From NCBI RefSeq assembly GCF_030372765.1, contig NZ_JAUCMW010000001.1:124001-188000 (forward strand): a stretch of DNA of 64,000 nt. Reading direction: 5' to 3'. Below the pieces are notes generated by a model. The model was not told where the DNA came from. It was given only the letters and a program-made list of their open reading frames with translations, and ran no database searches. The first letter of the stretch is position 1, and each line of letters starts with the position of its first letter. Shown piece after piece: positions 29,714-38,365 of this stretch. This stretch comes from Labilibaculum sp. K2S (GTDB taxonomy: Bacteria > Bacteroidota > Bacteroidia > Bacteroidales > Marinifilaceae). Made by a program: the position numbers and the translations under genes.

Positions 29714-29945
29714 GAGCTTGCTTTCAATTGAGAAACTGTTTAAAAATTTATCCTTTAGCTTTTTTATAAGCCAAAAACCTCATAATTGCGTTAAATTATC
29801 TTTAAATAGAACCACTATTCGAATCAAATTTGCCTTATTCTGAGTCTTTTTTCTTCGATAAAAATTTCTAAAAATAAATTTAAACAGCTTCTAAGTCTGG
29901 AGAACTTTTTTATTGTGAAAATAAAAATAAATTGAAAGCAAGCTC
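29714..29945 (-). promoter_or_regulatory. Long-range RNA stem in the pstS-pstC intergenic region
   Basis: GAGCTTGCTTTCAATT at 29714-29729 is a perfect 16-base complement of AATTGAAAGCAAGCTC at 29930-29945. Further in, GAAACTGTTT at 29732-29741 faces AAACAGCTTC at 29882-29891, and the only mismatch becomes a G-U pair in the reverse-strand transcript. The mRNA between pstS and pstC could therefore close on itself over 230 bases. Such elements can stabilise an upstream message or dampen downstream expression, which would fit higher PstS than PstC; that is inference. Confidence 0.6.
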
Positions 29946-29967
29946 TATATTGAAATTAATCAGTTTG

Positions 29968-31038
29968 TTATTTTAAAGACTTACCATTGTAGGTAACGGC
30001 GCTCAAAACAGCTCTTGCTTTAGCTGCAGCAGCTTCAGGAAGCGGTGCATAATGCACGTTAGTTGTTTCTTTTTGTGCATCCGAACCAATTACCCATTCA
30101 ATCAATTTGATGGTTTGAACAGCTTGTTCCTTACTTCTGTTCTTGTAATTCTGTTCTTTGTAAATAATTAACCAGGTAAAGCTTGAAATAGGATATCCAT
30201 CTGCTGCGTCAGTGTTTGTTAAACTAACACGTGTATCGGCTGGAATTTCGCCTTTTGCCGAAGCACTTACCGATTCAATAGAAGGCTTAATAAAATTACC
30301 CGCTAAATTTTGAAGACTTGCCACGGGAATATCCTGAGCAAATGCATACTCCGATCCGATGTAACCAATAGCTCCTTCTGTTTGGCTAATTGTTCCGGCA
30401 ACTCCGGGATTTCCTTTAGCGCCAAGTCCTACCGGCCAAAGCAATGATTTTCCAGTACCAATTTTTTCTTTCCAATCGGCACTTACTTTGCTCATATAAT
30501 CGCTAAAAATGAAAGTAGTACCACTTCCGTCGGAACGGTGAACAACAGTAATTGCCAAATCCGGCAAGTTAATACCTGGATTTACAGCAGCAATTTTAGC
30601 ATCGTTCCATTTTGTGATTTTCCCCATGAAAACACCTTCCATTAATTCAGGAGTGAATTTTAATTCTGGTTTACCAGGAAGATTGTAAGCCGCAACCACA
30701 GCACCCAAACAAGTAGGAATGTGAAGAACTTTACCAGGCATTTCTGCTAATTTTTTATCGTCTAAAAATGCATCACTTGCACCAAAATCTACAATTTCAT
30801 CTTTTAAACTACGAATTCCTCCGCCTGATCCAATTCCACCATAAGTAACCAACAGACCTTTTTCTGAGGAGTAGTTTTTGAAAATTTTGTTGTAAAAAGG
30901 TTGTGGGAAAGTTGCACCGGCACCAGTAATGGTTTCCGCTTTCTCAGTTGTTTTTGCTTTTTCTTTTCCTGAGCCTCCACAACCAGTCATAAGGGCAACG
31001 GCAATAACAGCGGTTAGAAGCAGTTGAATTTTTTTCAT
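29968..31038 (-). CDS. pstS: Phosphate-binding lipoprotein PstS
   Basis: The 356-residue protein has a lipoprotein signal (VIAVALMTGCGGSG) and the phosphate-binding motifs ITGAGATFPQPFYNKIF, GSGGGIRSLKDEIVDFGASDAFL and VHRSDGSGTTFIFSDYMSKVS. It captures phosphate in the periplasm for PstCA-B. It is the first gene of the pst-pho block. Four 11-bp direct repeats lie 119 bases upstream. Confidence 0.97.
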   Translation of the reverse strand: MKKIQLLLTAVIAVALMTGCGGSGKEKAKTTEKAETITGAGATFPQPFYNKIFKNYSSEKGLLVTYGGIGSGGGIRSLKDEIVDFGASDAFLDDKKLAEMPGKVLHIPTCLGAVVAAYNLPGKPELKFTPELMEGVFMGKITKWNDAKIAAVNPGINLPDLAITVVHRSDGSGTTFIFSDYMSKVSADWKEKIGTGKSLLWPVGLGAKGNPGVAGTISQTEGAIGYIGSEYAFAQDIPVASLQNLAGNFIKPSIESVSASAKGEIPADTRVSLTNTDAADGYPISSFTWLIIYKEQNYKNRSKEQAVQTIKLIEWVIGSDAQKETTNVHYAPLPEAAAAKARAVLSAVTYNGKSLK

Positions 31039-31156
31039 CTTTTTAAGATTTTAGTTTAGAACTATTGTTCCTGTATTTATTAAATTATTTATATTTCACT
31101 TTTGCAACAGAGGAGAAGCATGCTCCTCATCTTTTGGTACTACAATGTTATGAAGC

Positions 31157-31200
31157 TAACATTACAGGAATGTTACAGGAATGTTAAATTATCGTTACAT
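31157..31200 (-). promoter_or_regulatory. Four tandem 11-bp repeats, probable PhoB-binding Pho box
   Basis: Four consecutive 11-mers occur: TAACATTACAG, GAATGTTACAG, GAATGTTAAAT and TATCGTTACAT. On the reverse strand (the pstS direction) they read as CTGTAA-type units every 11 bases. PhoB of other phyla binds 11-bp direct repeats of the CTGTCAT type, so spacing and core agree. The rest of the 319-base gap 31039-31357 has a GAGGAG/CTCCTC hairpin at 31110-31128 and no gene. Confidence 0.7.
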
Positions 31201-31357
31201 CTTTTAAGTTATTGAATAAAAGGGCGTAAGGCTTGTGTTTTTTCGAATAAAAATAAAAAATGTATCATTTTATGGGGAATTTGATTCCGAATGGAGACCG
31301 AATAATTTGTAGAATAAACTTTAAAGCCCGATTCAAGAACAATTAATTACATTTTCA

Positions 31358-32119
31358 ATGAAAAATAAATTAAATAGTAAAGCTGACATGCAGTTGGCTG
31401 CAGAACTGATCCGCGATTCAAGATCGATGATTGCATTTACCGGAGCCGGTATTTCTGTGGAGAGTGGAATACCTCCTTTTCGCGGACCGGAGGGCTTATG
31501 GAGTAGATACGATCCGCAGTGTTTGGATCTGGATTTTTTTCATTCTCATCCCAAAGAATCGTGGACAGTCATTAAAACGATCTTTTATGATTTTTTTGGA
31601 AAGGCAGAATTCAATCAGGCACATAGGGTGTTGGCCGATTTTGAGGCAAAAGGACTGCTAAAGGCTCTTGTAACTCAGAATATCGATAATTTGCATCAGA
31701 TGGCAGGATCGAAAAATGTTCTTGAATTTCATGGAAACTCTCAGAAATTGATTTGCCCTCATTGTAAGAAAATTTATTTGCCCCAAGAAGTGAACCTGGA
31801 TGTTTTGCCACCCAGATGCGTGGCAGACAAACAAATATTGAAGCCCGATTTCGTGTTTTTCGGGGAAGGAATTCCTGAAGAAGCTTACCGCAGATCAATT
31901 GAAGCCGCACGAAAAGCCGATGTGGTGCTAATAATAGGAACCACAGGAGAGGTAATGCCTGCTGCCATGATTCCTACCGAAGCAAAGCGGGCAGGAGCGA
32001 CAATTATCGAAATCAATACCGAACCATCCAATTATACCAATAACATTACGGAAATATTTCTTCAAGGAAAAGCCAGTGAAATATTGTTGAAATTAGAAGA
32101 CTTGATTCAGCGGAATTAA
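31358..32119 (+). CDS. cobB: Sir2-family NAD-dependent protein deacylase
   Basis: The 253-residue protein has the sirtuin motifs FTGAGISVESGIPPFRGPEGLW, TQNIDNLHQMAG and EFHGN (catalytic His), and the C-terminal VLIIGTTGEV and IIEINTEPSNYT. It removes acyl groups from lysines using NAD. The zinc module has CPHC, but its second half reads PPRCVADKQILKPD, with one Cys instead of the usual CxxC pair. One zinc ligand is therefore missing or replaced. It is transcribed alone ahead of fabG. Confidence 0.94.
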   Translation: MKNKLNSKADMQLAAELIRDSRSMIAFTGAGISVESGIPPFRGPEGLWSRYDPQCLDLDFFHSHPKESWTVIKTIFYDFFGKAEFNQAHRVLADFEAKGLLKALVTQNIDNLHQMAGSKNVLEFHGNSQKLICPHCKKIYLPQEVNLDVLPPRCVADKQILKPDFVFFGEGIPEEAYRRSIEAARKADVVLIIGTTGEVMPAAMIPTEAKRAGATIIEINTEPSNYTNNITEIFLQGKASEILLKLEDLIQRN

Positions 32120-32368
32120 TAAGTTACCCATTTGATTCGTTGGCTTTTGCAGGCGGGTTTCTGAACTTTATAATCCGGTGTAAATCCCGAAAGGGTGTTT
32201 CAAAATCCCAATTCATAAAGTAAAATAGGGGAAAATATTTTATATTTGTTTTCAATTTTCGAATGATGATGTGATGAATCGCAGTATAAATCGTTGGAAA
32301 TAGTAGGTTTAAAAACCGGGGAATCCGGTTAATTGTATTGAAAATTAAAAAAATCAAAATAGAATTTC

Positions 32369-33115
32369 ATGAAGTTATTAGAAGGAAAAACAGCTATTAT
32401 TACCGGTGCATCACGTGGTATTGGTAAAGCAGTTGCAATCGAATTTGCAAAGCAAGGTGCTAATGTTGCTTTTACTGATTTGTTCTACAATGAGCAGGCA
32501 ATCGAAACTGAAAAAGAAATTGCTTCTTATGGCGTAAAAGCCAAAGGATATGCATCGGATGCAAGTAATTTTGCTGATACTGACAGAGTAGTTAATGAAA
32601 TTGTAGCGGAATTTGGTGCAATTGATATTTTAGTAAACAACGCTGGTATCACTAAAGATACTTTGTTGATGCGTATGACCGAAGAGCAGTGGGATATGGT
32701 AATCAACGTGAACTTGAAATCTGTATTCAACTTTACCAAAGCAGCTCAAAAAACAATGTTGAAGCAACGCAGCGGTTCTATCATCAACATGAGTTCTGTT
32801 GTAGGTGTTAGCGGAAATGCTGGTCAGGCAAATTATTCTGCATCTAAAGCAGGTATTATTGGCTTTACAAAATCAGTAGCAAAAGAATTGGGTTCCCGTG
32901 GAATTCGTTCCAATGCAATTGCTCCGGGCTTTATTATCACAGAAATGACAGGAAAACTTCCTGAAGATGTTGTGAAAGAATGGGCTGGTAAAATTCCTTT
33001 GAAAAGAGGCGGTACTCCCGAAGAAATTGCAAAAACCTGTGTTTATTTAGGGTCTGATCTTTCTTCATACGTAACAGGACAAACCATTCACGTTTGTGGT
33101 GGTATGAACATGTAA
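32369..33115 (+). CDS. fabG: 3-oxoacyl-[acyl-carrier-protein] reductase FabG
   Basis: The 248-residue short-chain dehydrogenase has the NADP-binding TGASRGIGKAVAIEF, the NNAGIT motif, and the catalytic Ser-Tyr-Lys in MSSVVGVSGNAGQANYSASKAG. FabG-like features are LKSVFNFTKAA and the C-terminal SSYVTGQTIHVCGGM. It reduces 3-oxoacyl-ACP in fatty acid elongation. Codon usage and length are typical. It is followed by a strong terminator and then the 41-bp hairpin array. Confidence 0.96.
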   Translation: MKLLEGKTAIITGASRGIGKAVAIEFAKQGANVAFTDLFYNEQAIETEKEIASYGVKAKGYASDASNFADTDRVVNEIVAEFGAIDILVNNAGITKDTLLMRMTEEQWDMVINVNLKSVFNFTKAAQKTMLKQRSGSIINMSSVVGVSGNAGQANYSASKAGIIGFTKSVAKELGSRGIRSNAIAPGFIITEMTGKLPEDVVKEWAGKIPLKRGGTPEEIAKTCVYLGSDLSSYVTGQTIHVCGGMNM

Positions 33116-33136
33116 GAAATACCAAAAACGATATGT

Positions 33137-33163
33137 AAAGCCATCCTTCGGGGTGGCTTTTTT
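33137..33163 (+). terminator. Intrinsic terminator of fabG
   Basis: AAAGCCATCC at 33137-33146 pairs with GGGTGGCTTT at 33151-33160 around a TTCG loop, followed by a T-run. Confidence 0.9.
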
Positions 33164-33200
33164 GTTTTCTATCCCTGTAAAAGGAAGGATAAAAGTAAAA

Positions 33201-33444
33201 TCCGGCTTGTGCCGGATGCTCACCAAACTTTTTTTTGATAGTCTGGCTTGTGCCAGGTGCTCACCAAACTATTTTTTGATTGCATGGCTTGCGCCAGGTG
33301 ATCACCAAACTTTTTTTTGATAGTCTGGCTTGTGCCAGGTGCTCACCAAACTATTTTTTGATTGCATGGCTTGTGCCAGGTGCTCACCAAACTTTTTTTT
33401 GATAGCCTGGCTTGCGCCGGATGTACTCCATTTTTTTTTGGAGT
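33201..33444. repeat. Tandem hairpin array, six units with exact 41-bp period
   Basis: Six units start at 33202, 33243, 33284, 33325, 33366 and 33407. Each contains a hairpin of the form CTGGC-TTGT-GCCAG (CCGGC/GCCGG in the first). Most continue with CACCAAAC, a T-run and GAT. Units 2 and 4 share one subtype and units 3 and 5 another, so an 82-bp pair seems to have duplicated. The last unit ends in an ACTCCA/TGGAGT hairpin (33425-33444). The period is not a multiple of three and no reading frame persists, so the array is non-coding. It fills much of the 667-base gap after fabG. Confidence 0.85.
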
Positions 33445-33540
33445 GCGGAATGGAGATGTTTTTGCTCAGCGCATCCCGAAAAGGAAGAGGATTATACCAA
33501 TTTAATTTCAAAATGGACTTTACTTAAAATGAATTAATTT

Positions 33541-33611
33541 TTAGCTGTATCGAGGCAAAAAAGTAAAGCATAGCCATGTTACGATGCATCTTTTTTAACG
33601 AAGATATAGCT
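33541..33611. other. Long imperfect hairpin upstream of the repeat-protein gene
   Basis: GCTGTATC at 33544-33551 faces GATATAGC at 33603-33610. Inside it AAAAAAG (33557-33563) faces CTTTTTT (33590-33596), and GCAT (33568-33571) faces ATGC (33584-33587). The three nested pairings make a stem of about 68 bases. It lies 170 bases before the start at 33784. Role unknown. Confidence 0.4.
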
Positions 33612-33783
33612 GAAAAGAAACATTTTATAAGGCATGTTTTGATATTAATTTGGTATTAAATACAATTCACTACATTCAATCTACAGTTGAATTCATTTCA
33701 TTTTTCTTTCTGCTTACTTCTTCGGAATATTGTATCGTAGGAAATAAACAAAATACATGCAAACAACAACTAATACTTACGAT

Positions 33784-35223
33784 ATGAAAAAATTTATTCT
33801 CTTTTTACTACTAGTGGCAGCCGTAACACTACTTCCGGCTTACCATGGTTTTGCAGCCAAGCCCGATAAAGAAATTACGATTAGCTGGAATTCGAACTGG
33901 AATGTTGAAAATCTTAAGATCTCGACCAACGGTGATATCGAATTTAATGATAATTATACAGAGATTACTTCGATATCGGATGGTGGATATCTGAAAATCA
34001 GCATGGTGAGTTTCGGTATGAAACGAAAGCTATACGTGAATTCGGATGACGGACGTGTTGTTTACCGATACTTTGAAGGAAATAAGGAGGTAGATTTTGA
34101 GCCAAAAGGCCGGGAATGGATGAAAAAGGTATTGCCTGATGTAATTCGTAATTCGGGATTGGATCTGGAGAATCGTGTTCGTAAAATTTATCAGAAGAAA
34201 GGCATCACTGGCTTTTTATCGGAGCTGGAACAAACCGACAGTGACTATTACAGTTCGAGAATGGTTGAATATCTTTTGAAGAATAATAAATTGAATAAGG
34301 CGGAACTGCAGAGTTTGCTTCGGGAATTTCCTTACCGGATTGATTCTGATTATGAGTTGTCTCAGATTTTTAAAAAGTACAACCCTGTATTTTTGGAAGA
34401 TGCAGAAGTTTCGGCTGAATTTTTTCGCAGTCTGGCAGAGCTATCGTCAAACTACGAATTGTCGCAGGTGCTGTCATCTGTTTACAAACTGAATGATTTA
34501 ACCAACGAAAACTTCAACCTTTTTATTGGTGCTTTTGATGACATTTCATCGGATTACGAGAAATCCAATTTAATGAAACTGGCCCTGCATGATGAGAAGC
34601 TGACCAACGAACAATTAACTGTTTTGCTTAAGGAAGTGGAAGGACTTTCGTCTGATTACGAAAAATCTCAGATTATTAAGTCGTTGCTGAATGCAGACGG
34701 ACTCTCAACAAAGAATCTGAATGAAATAATTGAACTAACTCACAGCTTATCTTCCGATTATGAAAGGACACAAATTGTTGGTACAATGATCAAGAGAGGT
34801 TTGCTGAACAGGTCTAATCTGGATGAATTTAATGAATTGATTGAAGAAATATCGTCAGAATACTCCTACACACAAATATTAAATGAATTGATTGGTTATG
34901 AGGCCTTAGGCACCGATCGTTTTAACTACTTGATAAAAGCATCCGATAATATTTCTTCATCTTATGAATTAAGTAGATTTTACAATTCGTTGCTAAATCA
35001 GGAAGAATTATCTGTAGAACAGCAGTTGCAACTGATTTCTAAAGCTGAAAATATTTCTTCCAACTACGAATTGGCGCAATTCCTGACCAGAGCAAGTCAA
35101 AAAATGGATTTAAGCAATGAGAAAGTTTATGATGCTCTTATTAATGCAACTCAGGAAATTAGTTCTGAATATGAATATGGGAAAGTTATGAAAGCGATTT
35201 ATTCTCATCGGAAAGACAGATAA
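33784..35223 (+). CDS. Exported protein with about ten 34-residue SSDYE repeats
   Basis: The 479-residue protein has a signal peptide (MKKFILFLLLVAAVTLLP..GFAA) and a beta-rich N-terminal domain of about 110 residues (ITISWNSNWNVENLKIS). About ten tandem repeats of 34 residues follow, each opening with S-S-D/N/E-Y-E followed by S-Q-I/V/L and predicted helix. They look like an alpha-solenoid, perhaps for protein binding. From memory, similar repeats occur behind some Bacteroidota M56/BlaR1-type peptidases, but no peptidase domain is present. An upstream ATG at 33757 would add nine residues; the one at 33784 gives a normal signal peptide. It precedes the LytS/LytTR genes on the same strand, and joint function is possible but unproven. 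Confidence 0.8.
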   Translation: MKKFILFLLLVAAVTLLPAYHGFAAKPDKEITISWNSNWNVENLKISTNGDIEFNDNYTEITSISDGGYLKISMVSFGMKRKLYVNSDDGRVVYRYFEGNKEVDFEPKGREWMKKVLPDVIRNSGLDLENRVRKIYQKKGITGFLSELEQTDSDYYSSRMVEYLLKNNKLNKAELQSLLREFPYRIDSDYELSQIFKKYNPVFLEDAEVSAEFFRSLAELSSNYELSQVLSSVYKLNDLTNENFNLFIGAFDDISSDYEKSNLMKLALHDEKLTNEQLTVLLKEVEGLSSDYEKSQIIKSLLNADGLSTKNLNEIIELTHSLSSDYERTQIVGTMIKRGLLNRSNLDEFNELIEEISSEYSYTQILNELIGYEALGTDRFNYLIKASDNISSSYELSRFYNSLLNQEELSVEQQLQLISKAENISSNYELAQFLTRASQKMDLSNEKVYDALINATQEISSEYEYGKVMKAIYSHRKDR

Positions 35224-35389
35224 GCCGGCTGTTGCAACTAAATAGAATGATCAACAGCTTATTAATTGTTTTCGGCATGCAATTATACAATTGGAACGAA
35301 ATTGAAGCCGTAAAAGTTTGATTTCGGACTGATTGCCTTACCTTTAGCAGGTATTTATACTAAATAGAATTAAAATCCCATACGCACCA

Positions 35390-36427
35390 ATGAATAAATA
35401 CTTACGTTTTTTTATCATCAGTCCTGTTCTTGGAATTTTGTGCTATATGCTCGCTTTTTATGGTCATGTGGGCGAATTGCCTGGCGCTGAATTTAAATTC
35501 AACGGATATTTACCCAGCGCCATATTTGGTTTGTGGGCCGGCTTTTCGGCATTGGGAATCGGGCAGTATTTAAACAGGAATTTTAACTGGCGTCAAAAAC
35601 ATGCGCTGCGGTTTTTAATTCAATGTGTTTTGCTGTATGCCGTAGGTTTGATGCTGGTAACTATTTATTCCGAAATGTTTTTAATATCTCTGCGTTCCGA
35701 ACTTACTTACGCACAGTTTTGGTTGATGTATAAAGATGAATTCTTTAAAACGGTGATCATTCTTTTTATTCTGGTATTTGTTTATTCCCTCTTGGATTTT
35801 GTGGTGTATTCTTACAATCAGATGAAGGAAGAGGAGATTCGCTCGGCAGAGATGATCAACAATCAGCTAAATCTGCAGTTTGAAGCACTAAAATCTCAAT
35901 TGGATCCTCACTTTTTGTTCAATTCCCTGAATACAATTTCTTCGCTGCTTTATAAGGATACCGAAAAAGCGGAACGCTTTATCCGCATGTTTGCCGAAAG
36001 TTATCGCTTTATATTTAAGCAGAACGATCAGGCATTAATTCCCTTGCAAAAGGAGTTGGATTTTGTTCAGGCCTATAATTATTTGTTAGAGGTTCGGTTT
36101 CAGGAAGCATACGAGCTGAAGATCAACTTACCTGATGCTGTTTTAAAAAGCTATGTTCCCCCTTTAAGTGTGCAGATGCTGGTTGAGAATGCAATTAAGC
36201 ACAATCTGATATCGCAAACAACACCGCTTGCCGTGGAGATTGATTCGGAGAAGAATTATTTGTGCGTTCGAAACAATATCAATCCCTTGCGGGAGCAACC
36301 GGAATCCTTTCAAATTGGCATTGAAAATATTCGAAAGAGATATTCCTACTTTACCGAAGAGACGATTCTTCTGGATAAAAATGAACACTTTAAAGTCAGT
36401 TTACCACTGATATCTCAACTGAAATAG
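35390..36427 (+). CDS. LytS/YehU-type sensor histidine kinase
   Basis: The 345-residue protein has four predicted membrane helices (residues 1-150), then a His_kinase domain with the phospho-acceptor His in LKSQLDPHFLFNSLNTISSLL. The ATPase N-box is VENAIKHNL, and a G-box-like segment is FQIGIENIRKRY. It should phosphorylate the LytTR regulator at 37535-38311. The degenerate kinase at 36463-37503 starts 36 bases later, so the three genes probably form one operon. Confidence 0.93.
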   Translation: MNKYLRFFIISPVLGILCYMLAFYGHVGELPGAEFKFNGYLPSAIFGLWAGFSALGIGQYLNRNFNWRQKHALRFLIQCVLLYAVGLMLVTIYSEMFLISLRSELTYAQFWLMYKDEFFKTVIILFILVFVYSLLDFVVYSYNQMKEEEIRSAEMINNQLNLQFEALKSQLDPHFLFNSLNTISSLLYKDTEKAERFIRMFAESYRFIFKQNDQALIPLQKELDFVQAYNYLLEVRFQEAYELKINLPDAVLKSYVPPLSVQMLVENAIKHNLISQTTPLAVEIDSEKNYLCVRNNINPLREQPESFQIGIENIRKRYSYFTEETILLDKNEHFKVSLPLISQLK

Positions 36428-36462
36428 TTGAGGTGCAAAACCAATATAACGGACTGTTAATT

Positions 36463-37503
36463 ATGAAGACTAACTATTTAAATCATCTGTTTTACAGGAT
36501 ATTTGCACCGCCTTTGGTTGCTGTATTTGTTTACCTGCTGATATTATTAATATTCGACCGACTCTCTGAAATAGGAAATAATTTTAGTCCGGAAGAGGTT
36601 CTCTTTTTGGGAATTGTAACTTTTTCCTTATTCGAAGTATATCGCTTTTGGATTTTCCAAACGGAGAAGATAGCTTATTTAAAAGAACGGGTTTTGCTGA
36701 AATCCTTTTTCCTGTTTATGGGGAGTTTTATCATCACAATCATTCTTGTTTTCGCATTCTTTTCGCTCTATTTCATTTATTTTCTGGGATTAAGTGCGTT
36801 TAGAGCCGAATTGACCTCCTTTCTCATTGTATTTACTTTAGTGGGTATTTTGTATCATCTTTTTTATCTGAGTATCCGGTTTTTAGATCAGCAAAAGGCT
36901 CTTCTGCTGGAGAAAGAAGAAATGAATCGGAAAAATATTGAATTCGAACTGCAGGTGTTTAAGAATAAGATTAATCCTGATTTTTTATATCAGTCACTGG
37001 AAAGTGTGATTAGTATGATTCGGAAAAAAGAGGTTGATCGGGCAGAAAAATTCATCGATCATTTGGCCTTATTTTACCGGCGGATATTGGGGAACAGATA
37101 CTCTGAAATTATCTCGCTTGAAGAGGAAATTCAAAAGGTTGATCAGTACCTGCTCATCAGAAATAACAAATACAACGACAACTTTATTGTGAATTGGAAC
37201 ATTGAATCATCTCTAAAAGATATTCATATTGTTCCCAATACTATATTGCAGGTACTGCAAATGATCGAATATTATCAAATGGTTGATTTGAATACCAAAT
37301 TGGCTGTTGATGTGAGCGAAAATGAGGATTGCATTGTATTTCATTTTTTGTCTTCGGAGCGGTTAACTCCGGTTCCTAAATTGAATCTGCAGATGAAGAC
37401 TCTAAAAAAAGCCATTGGTTTTTATTCAAATAAAGAGCTTGTTTGGGATAGAAAGGGAGATTTTACCCAAATTTACATTCCAAAAATTAATTTAGAAGAT
37501 TAG
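36463..37503 (+). CDS. Degenerate LytS-like kinase (probable pseudokinase)
   Basis: The protein of about 346 residues has four membrane helices and the same layout as its upstream neighbour. The H-box region reads FKNKINPDFLYQSLESVISMI, with Asp where the phospho-acceptor His sits in the neighbour (DPHFLFNSL). The C-terminal part lacks a recognisable N-box (NAIKHN) and G-box. The frame is intact and codons look normal, so the loss is probably selected rather than decay. It may act as a regulatory partner of the active kinase. The ATG at 36463 is preferred over a GTG at 36433. Confidence 0.85.
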   Translation: MKTNYLNHLFYRIFAPPLVAVFVYLLILLIFDRLSEIGNNFSPEEVLFLGIVTFSLFEVYRFWIFQTEKIAYLKERVLLKSFFLFMGSFIITIILVFAFFSLYFIYFLGLSAFRAELTSFLIVFTLVGILYHLFYLSIRFLDQQKALLLEKEEMNRKNIEFELQVFKNKINPDFLYQSLESVISMIRKKEVDRAEKFIDHLALFYRRILGNRYSEIISLEEEIQKVDQYLLIRNNKYNDNFIVNWNIESSLKDIHIVPNTILQVLQMIEYYQMVDLNTKLAVDVSENEDCIVFHFLSSERLTPVPKLNLQMKTLKKAIGFYSNKELVWDRKGDFTQIYIPKINLED

Positions 37504-37534
37504 CAAATAACTAAACCTCATATCCCCATTAATC

Positions 37535-38311
37535 ATGAATGTTGTTATTATAGAAGATGAAGTATTGGCTGCCGATAAATTGGAACGCTTGCTGCACAAA
37601 TACGATCCAAAAATAAAGGTGATCGATCGATTCGATTCCGTTACTGATTCCACCATCTGGTTAGGTAATCCTGCTAATAAAGTAGATTTGATTTTTTTGG
37701 ATATCCATTTGGTTGATGGATTGAGCTTCGAAATATTTAATAGGGTGCAGGTACAAACGCCGATCATTTTTACAACTGCCTACAACGAATATGCTTTAAA
37801 TGCATTTAAACTGAATAGTATCGATTACCTGTTAAAACCAGTAACATTCGATCATTTGTATACCAGTCTGAAAAAATTAGAGAACTTCAGGGAATCGCTA
37901 AGCGGAGCAGGGCAGATGAAAAATTTGGAGGAGTTGAGTAATGCCTTGGCTACCATCCAAAAAAATTACAAAACCCGTTTCATGGTGAAAATTGGTGAAA
38001 AATTAAGGTCCTTTAAGGCAGAGGATATCACGGTTTTTTACGCCGATGGCAGAGATGTTTTTATTCTGTTGAAAGAAGGCAACCGCTACATTATTGATTA
38101 CAAAATGGAAGAACTTCAGGATTTGCTGAATCCGGAACAATTTTATCGGATCAGCCGCTCGTTTATCGTTAATATCAATTCAATAAACGGTGTTTCGGTT
38201 CATTCCAATTCACGACTTAAAGTAGATTTATCGCAGGAATTTGAAAGAGAACTGATTGTGAGCAGAGAAAAGGTGGGCAGCTTTAAAGATTGGTTTAACG
38301 GAATTGGGTAG
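37535..38311 (+). CDS. LytTR-family response regulator
   Basis: The 258-residue protein has a receiver domain (acidic IIEDE, phospho-acceptor Asp in DLIFLDIHLVDG, Thr in FTTAYNEYA, Lys in DYLLKPVTF). A LytTR DNA-binding domain follows at about residues 145-250 (FMVKIGEKLRSFKAEDITVFYADGRDVFI). It follows the two LytS-like genes by 31 bases and is the likely output of that system. Target promoters are not known. Confidence 0.94.
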   Translation: MNVVIIEDEVLAADKLERLLHKYDPKIKVIDRFDSVTDSTIWLGNPANKVDLIFLDIHLVDGLSFEIFNRVQVQTPIIFTTAYNEYALNAFKLNSIDYLLKPVTFDHLYTSLKKLENFRESLSGAGQMKNLEELSNALATIQKNYKTRFMVKIGEKLRSFKAEDITVFYADGRDVFILLKEGNRYIIDYKMEELQDLLNPEQFYRISRSFIVNINSINGVSVHSNSRLKVDLSQEFERELIVSREKVGSFKDWFNGIG

Positions 38312-38365
38312 TTTTCTTGTTTTAGCCTTCAGTTTTAAATGTACAGAAAAACAAAAATGCTGACA

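Noticed and set aside
32124-32357. 77-residue reverse-strand frame between the sirtuin and fabG
   Set aside because: Lies between co-oriented genes, has no recognisable domain and unconvincing composition.
33201-33444. CRISPR array
   Set aside because: No unique spacers between repeats and no cas genes; units are contiguous hairpins with similar linkers.
33302-33527. Frames on both strands across the 41-bp array
   Set aside because: The period breaks frames and the composition is repeat-driven.
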